A stretch of 12,524 nt of DNA. Origin: Psychrobacter sp. (GTDB lineage: Bacteria; Pseudomonadota; Gammaproteobacteria; Pseudomonadales; Moraxellaceae). The translations under genes were made by a program, and so were the position numbers. Numbering within the stretch: the first letter of the stretch is position 1; every line of letters starts with the position of its first letter. The stretch spans positions 1 through 12,524 of the forward strand of contig JARIAA010000233.1 in NCBI GenBank assembly GCA_029264635.1, given 5' to 3'. Below are positions 6,475 to 12,524 of this stretch, piece after piece. The notes under the pieces were generated by a model, which worked only from the letters and a program-made list of their open reading frames with translations, did not search any database and was not told where the DNA came from.

Positions 6475-7269
6475 TTATAAAGGTAATGGTTGACCATGGC
6501 AAACCTCATCCGCTGCATCCAGTGGAGCATATTGCTCATAATAACTCACCATCAAGTCTTCAAGCGCCACACTGGCTTTTGAATCATAAGTGTTAACATA
6601 AGCTTCATGAGCTTGTTCTAACCAGCGCTCAGCCATACGAAACCGTAAACCAGACTGATCTAAGCTAGATTGGCACTGATCGGTAGCTGCCCAAATAAGC
6701 GCCACTTCACTAAAAGCCAGCTCGCGTGGGGCTATGATCGTACCAGCATTGTATTGTGAAGCGCTGTCTTTCAAAGCGCTTAGCATGGCCCATAAATCAG
6801 GGCGCATCAAAGCTGAAGACGATGGAATAGCCGTTATTAGAGGTAAATCTTTATCCTCGCTCTTTTGTAAGGCCTTTAAAATATGAGTACCATTTTCCAA
6901 CGCTTGTAGTCCAGCGACTGAGAGATTGTTTTTACTGTTCTCATAAGAGGCGTAGTCAAACAACGCTTGCGCTTTATAAGCAAAATATTGCTGACGTGAG
7001 CTTAGGGTTTGTTGCTGATAAAAGCTTAGCTGAGTCAATAAGCAGTCAATCTTTTGCTGCTTAGCATAGGCTATGCTCGCGTTATTCTGTGTACTGCCAT
7101 TATCACAATAGTTAGCCAAAACAATAAATGCATTAGGAAGATTATTAGTATCTGATGCTTGTGCTTGTGCTAATGGAGAGAGAATGAAGAATGTCGTAGC
7201 GGACAATACGAGGCAGGAACGACGCTTATAAGTAGCTATTCTGGCAAGCAAGTTTGAGGTATTTGGCAT
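6475..7269 (-). CDS. Secreted helical protein, probable partner of the upstream outer-membrane barrel protein
   Basis: A 264-residue protein with a Sec signal peptide (basic YKRR at 14-17, hydrophobic core 19-32, cleavage near AQAQA-SD around residue 38). C19 lies inside the hydrophobic segment and there is no convincing lipobox. The mature part appears helical and has four cysteines (C55, C76, C199, C257), enough for two disulfides. The stretch YFAYKAQALFDYASYE (95-110) and MRPDLWAMLSALK (155-167) resemble, from memory, the helical N-terminal region of a class of OmpA-family proteins encoded beside DUF11/barrel proteins, but no OmpA peptidoglycan-binding domain follows. It lies 107 bases downstream of the giant barrel gene on the same strand with no obvious terminator between them, so co-expression is likely. 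The ribosome site is weak (AAGG about eight bases before the ATG). Function unknown; periplasmic location inferred. Confidence 0.8.
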   Translation of the reverse strand: MPNTSNLLARIATYKRRSCLVLSATTFFILSPLAQAQASDTNNLPNAFIVLANYCDNGSTQNNASIAYAKQQKIDCLLTQLSFYQQQTLSSRQQYFAYKAQALFDYASYENSKNNLSVAGLQALENGTHILKALQKSEDKDLPLITAIPSSSALMRPDLWAMLSALKDSASQYNAGTIIAPRELAFSEVALIWAATDQCQSSLDQSGLRFRMAERWLEQAHEAYVNTYDSKASVALEDLMVSYYEQYAPLDAADEVCHGQPLPL

Positions 7270-7376
7270 AGCGCAAGCCTTAATATCTGGTTATCCATTG
7301 ACAGATTATTTTATGAGTTCTAGCTGTTATCATAGCTTACAGAGTATTGATTACTGATTTATTATCGTATGATGAA

Positions 7377-10300
7377 TTATAATATAGAATTATCTACTAA
7401 GCGCTTATTTTGTGAATTGTCACGTTTAAACAACGCTTCATCAAATTTAAAGCGCAGTCTAAAGTAGGCACCTTCTTGGGTAGTGTCCCCATAAGCGATA
7501 TCCTCATCTTCAAAGCCCATAAAGTTGTAGCCAAGCGATAACCATAGGTTGGTCATGGGGCTATACCCAATTTCTGCACCAAGCATATACGCCATATCAT
7601 CCGCTTTTTTGTTCCAGTAAGTCCCTGCTTGCAAGCCTATATCCCAGCGCTCGCTAATATCATAAAGTCCACGAACGTAAGCAGCATGAGCGGTATTTTG
7701 GCTCTCAAGATTGTCTGTATTAAGTTGATTGTACTTACCAGCATAGCGACCAGATAATGTTAATGGCTGCGTTGGATGGTAGTTGCCACTCCATGCCCAA
7801 ATCAAGGTATCTTTTTGGTAAGGAGCACTACCTGTCTCATTATCATCTAAGCGGTACTCAAGCTTAGTCAGCATATCTAACTGATTGCTATCATAATCAC
7901 GGTAGGCGGCGCCAAGTTGGAAACGATTGATCGTACGATGACCATCGTTATAGTCAACCTGCGAATAAATGTCTTTGGCGAGTAAAGTCATCTCATCGTT
8001 GTAGCGATAAGCGACACCAGTGCTTGCAAGCAACGTATCACTGGTTTCGCCCCAGCGTTTTTCTAAGCGAGCTGATACTTTATAGTCTTCTTTGGCTAGA
8101 TACTCAACGCCAAAACCTGCTGCGGTCGCTGTACGGTTTTCTTCGCCTTCAAGCGATTCGACACGCTCAAACAATGTGTTTAAAGTCAGACCTTGTTGCA
8201 CATACCATTTGTTTTTTAGACCAATGGCGGCTTCAGCTTCACGTGCGCTGATGGCATCGCGAGCACGGTATTCACTATAAACTTTACCATCTTTCATGTA
8301 AGTGGCATCAAAGCCGACGACGGTACGTTGGCGCTCATCGGTGTCATCAAGACCGTAGCTACCTGATAGGCTATTGATTAAGTCATGACGCGCATAAAGG
8401 CGACCTAAATGACCAAGAGGTGTCTCGCCACCGATAGAGGTTGCATTGCGCGCACTATGGTCAATATCTTGTTCGTATTCAGCGAAGACCAATGCTTTAT
8501 TGAGCTTAGGAAGACGAGCCGTAACACGAGCACGGGCAGTCGTGCCTTCTATGTCCTTTTCTAATGTATTGACGCCATTGAGCGCTGACTGATTAATGAT
8601 GTCATCATTGAATATGGTATCAGCAGTAATATCTACTACATCGGTCGCAGCCTGCGTATTACGTGAGGCGGCAGTCGCCTCTTGTTTATAGTATCGCACG
8701 CCAATCTCGCCAACGATATTTTGACTAAGGCGCTGCTCAATGCTTGCTTGTATGCCTTCGCGATGAGCATCGGTCGTATGGTCTTTGGTGCGGACACCTT
8801 CAAATTTTAGCGCTGTTTTTTTGTTTTTTAATTTATGAGCAACTTCTACACCTGACTCAGTACGTCCTGCCGTTAATGGCGACGCGCCCGTGACAAAAGT
8901 TTTATCAGCTTCATTATAATACGCTTTAGCGCGTGTCAGGTTTTTGTCATCGTAGTTGACCTCGATGCGTAAAGCCCCACCTTCGACATCGCTCCCTTCT
9001 AGTAAGGCGGCATTGATCTGATTACTAGATTTGTAATTGGGATTGTCAGCTTTGTTCTTGGCATACTCTGCGACCAAGTTGAGCTTATTATTAAACTTGA
9101 TAACGCTGTTGATGCTGGCAAGCTCTTCTTTATTGAGTGGATCATCACTATTAATATAGCTGCCACCGACAGCGATTTTATCGTTAAGCTGTTGTTTGGC
9201 GGCTACACCGCCGACCCAATAATTTTCACCCCCTTTATCTACCTCGACAGTGACACGCAAGTAAATAGGGTTGCCATCAATGTCTTGGCTAGCAATAGGG
9301 GCTTTTAGGTATAAGCTACGACTAATAGGATCAATCTCATAATCGGCAAAGCGGGTTAGGGTCTCACGGCGAATAATAAGGCCTGGATTGTTTGCATTAC
9401 GAGTAATCACTTCGATAGTTTCAGAGTTCTCTAACACCGCGTCAAAGTCGCGAGCGAGCGGGTAGGGTCCTGAGATACCTAAGCCACGGGTTTCGTTGAC
9501 GCGCTGTGATGAGCTAGTTTCTGCTACAAATGTGGTAATACGCGTATTTGTATCTTCATACTGAGCTTTAATTCCTGTTAAAGTACGGTTGTACTGACCA
9601 AGCTTGATACCTTCATCATTATCGATCTGAGTTTTTAGATCACCATACATAGCAAATGAGCGCCATTTATCTAAGCGGACATAAAGCTTGCTAGTCGATT
9701 GCGCATCAAAGCCTTTGGCTGATGAGTCGCCATAGACGGGATAATATTCGCCAGGCTCAATATCACGGAATAAGCGCTCACCTTTTTTGTCGCTATCGTA
9801 AGATAAGGTTAGTAGATAGTCGCCGCGTACTTTACCCTTTAAAAACATTGCCGCACGACCAGTGGTTGAATGATCATCTCCGCCTGCAAATTCATGCAGC
9901 TCCTTTTCAAAGGCACCTTCAGCGTCGGTTATACTATCGCTATAAAAGTCTTTTAATGAGATTGCGCCTTCAACGATGCCCACAGCAATCAGTGGACGTA
10001 GTTTAGCTATGAACTGCAAGGGAATGATTTGCTTGCTACTGCCTGTATCAATAATCAATTCACCTTTACCCGGCACACTTGGGGCGATAACTGAAATTAA
10101 TAACTCACCGCCATCGACATTGTACTGTATACCTGCTTGGTCTTTGTTGCTATCGTCAAGGTTAATGCGGCCAATATTGGTCTTGATAGTGATGGGCGTT
10201 GAAGGAGTATAAGGACGATTATCACGATCCTTTAAGCTAATCACAACTTGATATTCACTCACACCATCTGCTTCAACCAAGCGCTCTTGAGTACGATAAT

Positions 10301-12524
10301 TAATGGCTTGTAGGCTATCAGGGGCGATAATATCAATGGTTTGCTCTGAGAGGATTTTGCCTGTGCTATCGGTCGCGACGCCACGTAAGGTATTGTGTCC
10401 ACGTTTAAATTCGACCGCATAATAATCAAAGGCGGCTACATTTTGCTGCTCTTGTTCGGCGGTTTTTCCGATTTGCTGTGCTGATAGGGCTTTATCATTG
10501 ACATATAAGGTGAAGTTTGACCCTAATGGTGCTTGTACTTGTACCAGCTGCTTATAGGCGTTTAGCTGTTGCCCAGTAGTTAGATTAATAAACGCCACAT
10601 CATTATTGGCAACTTCTTTGAGATATTCTTCAAGCTCTCTTTGTCTTGGCGCAGCAACGGTATGGACAGACAAGTTGATGCGCTCATCATTAGGATTGGT
10701 CATATCAGCCACGATCGCTGAATCACATTGAATCCCGCGATCCAATTCATCATTTGATTTGCAGCCACTGGCATCGACATTATCGTTAGTAGTGCGATTG
10801 TAATCAGGATTTAGGGTCAGCTCGCTTTTTACAGCTTGCTCAAGGGCGTTATTTTTAGCGCTTATATTGTTACTACGATTGATAAGCTCTTGGTTTAAGC
10901 GCTCCATATCATTTGCTATATCGCCTATCAGAGCAAAGTCGGCACGGTGCAGCTCACCATATTTTAAATCAACAAATCGGCTACTTGCGTCGCCTGTATT
11001 GCGATTGCTTTGTATGATGAGCTTAGTGCCTTTAGGGAGCGTGGTGCGATCTACTTTTAGGACATGAGTTTTGGCATCTATACCATAAAAGTTGTATTTG
11101 CCCTCAGGATCGGTAACGACAAAATTGCCATTTTCCATGTAAATACGTACGCCTGCGACACCAAGCTCGCCGGCGTCTTTTTGCTGTATACCATCACGGT
11201 TAATATCATGATAAATCTTGCCAACAATAATGCCATCGGTATTCATGACCCCGCGGCTTACATCGATTCTCCACTGTGCTTCTCTTGAGACTAAGACTTT
11301 GTCGTGCTTGTCAGAGGCTTGAGCGATAGCGCGGTTGATGCCATCACCGCCTAAAGATGAGGCGCCAACCAGCACGCGATAAGTGATACTTTTGCTTTCA
11401 CCCACCGCCATGTCACCCAAACCTAAGACTTGGTATTTACCCTCCGCCTTAAACTCAGTAGTGTGCACTTTATCAATACGTACGCTGTCTTTCACATAGT
11501 CAAATCCACGTGGCAGAGCATCCTTAAGCTGAACGTCATAGGCGGTAGCTGCACCATCGTTTTTAACGGTGAGGCTATAGTTGACATAGTCGCCAAGCTC
11601 GGCGGTTTTAACATCGCCTTCTTTGGTCACTTGTAAATTAGGCAACTCATTAACCATGACGATATTGCTGCTAATATTATTCGTTATAGTTTCAGCAGAC
11701 GGATCGACGCAAGCATCTAAAGTTGCTGTTAAGGTATCACCCTTTAATGTCTGAATAATCTCGTCATTAATTGCATTGGCATTATTTTGCGTGGGCACTG
11801 ATAAACGGTATTTACCCGTGTTCTCACCTGTTTCTAGCGCTTTTAGCGAATAAGTATCGCCTGTTAATGGAGAAGTGATAGTCACCCACACTTGATCGGG
11901 TTTATCAGACTGTACATTACATTGGGCGTAACTGGCTTCTATATAGACCTCATCACCAACTTGAGAGTTATTTTTACGACTCACAAATGAAGGCAGCATA
12001 AAATCAATTCGAGGCGCAATGAGAATCAAACTATCCATTGCCAATACCGTGATTGAACCATCTTCGATGATAAATGCATTCAGATTGACATCAATCCTAT
12101 CGTTTTCACGTGAATTGACGTCAGCAAGGGCCTTGACAAGCAGTTGAATACTTTCGCCTTGAGCAATCTTAATTTGATGCGGGTTACTGAACAAAACGTC
12201 GCCATCATCGATCACCCCATTTTCATTAATATCTTGATAGATAGAAAAGTTGGAAAAGCTTTTTGGCAAGCTATAGCTTGGTTCCACAACGTTTTCAAGC
12301 ATCGGCCCTTTAGCTACAGTAGGTGCATTGGAGGCAATACTTGGAGAGAGATAACGTAACGCTACCGTGTCAGGCTCTGCAATGTTTGAGGAGCCAGAAA
12401 ACGGTGTCGAGACATTTGGAAATGCATAGCTCAATGACACAGTAGCATCGTACCTGCCATTGTTTGTTAGAATGTTCACCCATTGGGTATTACTACCGAG
12501 ATTGATGGTTTGTAATATCGGCTG
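7377..12524 (-). CDS. Giant DUF11/SdrD B-like domain outer-membrane beta-barrel protein, partial (N-terminus beyond right edge)
   Basis: The frame is open to the right edge, so the true start and signal peptide are outside; at least 1715 residues are visible. Numbering from the GTG at 12479: about 75-100 holds a DxNxNGxxDxxD Ca-binding-like motif (YQDINENGVIDDGD); 278-400 is a DUF11 domain (LQVTKEGDVKTAELGDYVNY, VKNDGAATAYDVQLKDALP); 415-518 is an SdrD B-like domain (GIIVGKIYHDINRDGIQQ, VTDPEGKYNFYGI); 522-600 is a polar linker; 720-825 is a bacterial Ig/invasin-like domain; about 876-1683 is a beta-barrel rich in alternating aromatic strands, opening with RGDYLLTLSYDSDKKGERLF, EYYPVYGDSS and FDAQSTSKLYVRLDK. 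The last strand, YFRLRFKF, looks like a BAM beta-signal but is followed by about 20 hydrophilic residues. All four visible cysteines (187, 256, 573, 585) lie in the N-terminal part. It is probably a surface adhesin or envelope-stabilising protein; the family role is not established. Confidence 0.85.
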   Translation of the reverse strand, partial: QPILQTINLGSNTQWVNILTNNGRYDATVSLSYAFPNVSTPFSGSSNIAEPDTVALRYLSPSIASNAPTVAKGPMLENVVEPSYSLPKSFSNFSIYQDINENGVIDDGDVLFSNPHQIKIAQGESIQLLVKALADVNSRENDRIDVNLNAFIIEDGSITVLAMDSLILIAPRIDFMLPSFVSRKNNSQVGDEVYIEASYAQCNVQSDKPDQVWVTITSPLTGDTYSLKALETGENTGKYRLSVPTQNNANAINDEIIQTLKGDTLTATLDACVDPSAETITNNISSNIVMVNELPNLQVTKEGDVKTAELGDYVNYSLTVKNDGAATAYDVQLKDALPRGFDYVKDSVRIDKVHTTEFKAEGKYQVLGLGDMAVGESKSITYRVLVGASSLGGDGINRAIAQASDKHDKVLVSREAQWRIDVSRGVMNTDGIIVGKIYHDINRDGIQQKDAGELGVAGVRIYMENGNFVVTDPEGKYNFYGIDAKTHVLKVDRTTLPKGTKLIIQSNRNTGDASSRFVDLKYGELHRADFALIGDIANDMERLNQELINRSNNISAKNNALEQAVKSELTLNPDYNRTTNDNVDASGCKSNDELDRGIQCDSAIVADMTNPNDERINLSVHTVAAPRQRELEEYLKEVANNDVAFINLTTGQQLNAYKQLVQVQAPLGSNFTLYVNDKALSAQQIGKTAEQEQQNVAAFDYYAVEFKRGHNTLRGVATDSTGKILSEQTIDIIAPDSLQAINYRTQERLVEADGVSEYQVVISLKDRDNRPYTPSTPITIKTNIGRINLDDSNKDQAGIQYNVDGGELLISVIAPSVPGKGELIIDTGSSKQIIPLQFIAKLRPLIAVGIVEGAISLKDFYSDSITDAEGAFEKELHEFAGGDDHSTTGRAAMFLKGKVRGDYLLTLSYDSDKKGERLFRDIEPGEYYPVYGDSSAKGFDAQSTSKLYVRLDKWRSFAMYGDLKTQIDNDEGIKLGQYNRTLTGIKAQYEDTNTRITTFVAETSSSQRVNETRGLGISGPYPLARDFDAVLENSETIEVITRNANNPGLIIRRETLTRFADYEIDPISRSLYLKAPIASQDIDGNPIYLRVTVEVDKGGENYWVGGVAAKQQLNDKIAVGGSYINSDDPLNKEELASINSVIKFNNKLNLVAEYAKNKADNPNYKSSNQINAALLEGSDVEGGALRIEVNYDDKNLTRAKAYYNEADKTFVTGASPLTAGRTESGVEVAHKLKNKKTALKFEGVRTKDHTTDAHREGIQASIEQRLSQNIVGEIGVRYYKQEATAASRNTQAATDVVDITADTIFNDDIINQSALNGVNTLEKDIEGTTARARVTARLPKLNKALVFAEYEQDIDHSARNATSIGGETPLGHLGRLYARHDLINSLSGSYGLDDTDERQRTVVGFDATYMKDGKVYSEYRARDAISAREAEAAIGLKNKWYVQQGLTLNTLFERVESLEGEENRTATAAGFGVEYLAKEDYKVSARLEKRWGETSDTLLASTGVAYRYNDEMTLLAKDIYSQVDYNDGHRTINRFQLGAAYRDYDSNQLDMLTKLEYRLDDNETGSAPYQKDTLIWAWSGNYHPTQPLTLSGRYAGKYNQLNTDNLESQNTAHAAYVRGLYDISERWDIGLQAGTYWNKKADDMAYMLGAEIGYSPMTNLWLSLGYNFMGFEDEDIAYGDTTQEGAYFRLRFKFDEALFKRDNSQNKRLVDNSIL

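Noticed and set aside
7317..7325. TTCTAGCTG as a further copy of the 4252-4266 repeat arm
   Set aside because: It matches eight of nine bases but lacks the second half TAGAA and any paired arm, so it is probably chance.
9722..10212. Overlapping plus-strand reading frames inside the giant minus-strand gene
   Set aside because: They lie within a long coding frame with clear domain matches and have no ribosome sites or family features.
12477..12479. GTG as the true start of the giant minus-strand protein
   Set aside because: The frame stays open for 15 more codons to the window edge, no ribosome site precedes the GTG, and no signal peptide follows, so the real start lies outside.
1..12524. CRISPR arrays, tRNA or rRNA genes, insertion sequences, phage genes
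   Set aside because: No regularly spaced repeats, cloverleaf-like sequences, transposase or integrase motifs were seen on either strand.

Overview
This window looks like the chromosome of a gammaproteobacterium of the Moraxellaceae, most likely Psychrobacter. That is inferred from the moderately AT-rich composition, the protein sequence character and the gene types, not from a marker gene. There is no sign of a mobile island: no transposase, integrase, tRNA, rRNA or CRISPR array was found.

Layout from left to right. A minus-strand TolC-family outer membrane efflux/secretion channel enters from the left edge and starts at 1120; its 3' end lies outside. A 484-bp divergent intergenic region holds short direct and inverted repeats. 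On the plus strand follow glycerol kinase (glpK, 1605-3185), a glycine-zipper protein of unknown function (3479-4150), an endonuclease/exonuclease/phosphatase-family protein (4450-5478) and a TetR-type regulator (5667-6359). The last is closed by a strong, apparently bidirectional intrinsic terminator. The spacers of roughly 190-300 bp between these plus-strand genes hold hairpins and suggest separate transcription units rather than one operon. The rest is a minus-strand pair: a very large surface protein (7377 to beyond the right edge, at least 1715 residues) with a DUF11 domain, an SdrD B-like domain and a C-terminal outer-membrane beta-barrel, followed 107 bp downstream by a small secreted helical protein (6475-7269).

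How the genes work together. GlpK makes glycerol 3-phosphate; no glpF, glpD or glpR lies beside it. The TolC-like channel, the giant barrel protein and its small partner are all envelope proteins, so both ends of the window concern the outer membrane. The barrel/partner pair is the most likely multi-component system here: the partner resembles, from memory of the family, the helical N-terminal part of OmpA-type proteins often encoded beside such barrels, but it lacks the OmpA peptidoglycan-binding domain.

The most noteworthy non-coding signal is a 109-bp nested inverted-repeat element (4158-4266). Also notable are an approximately 30-residue insertion and altered allosteric residues in GlpK, and an enlarged predicted surface loop in the TolC homologue.
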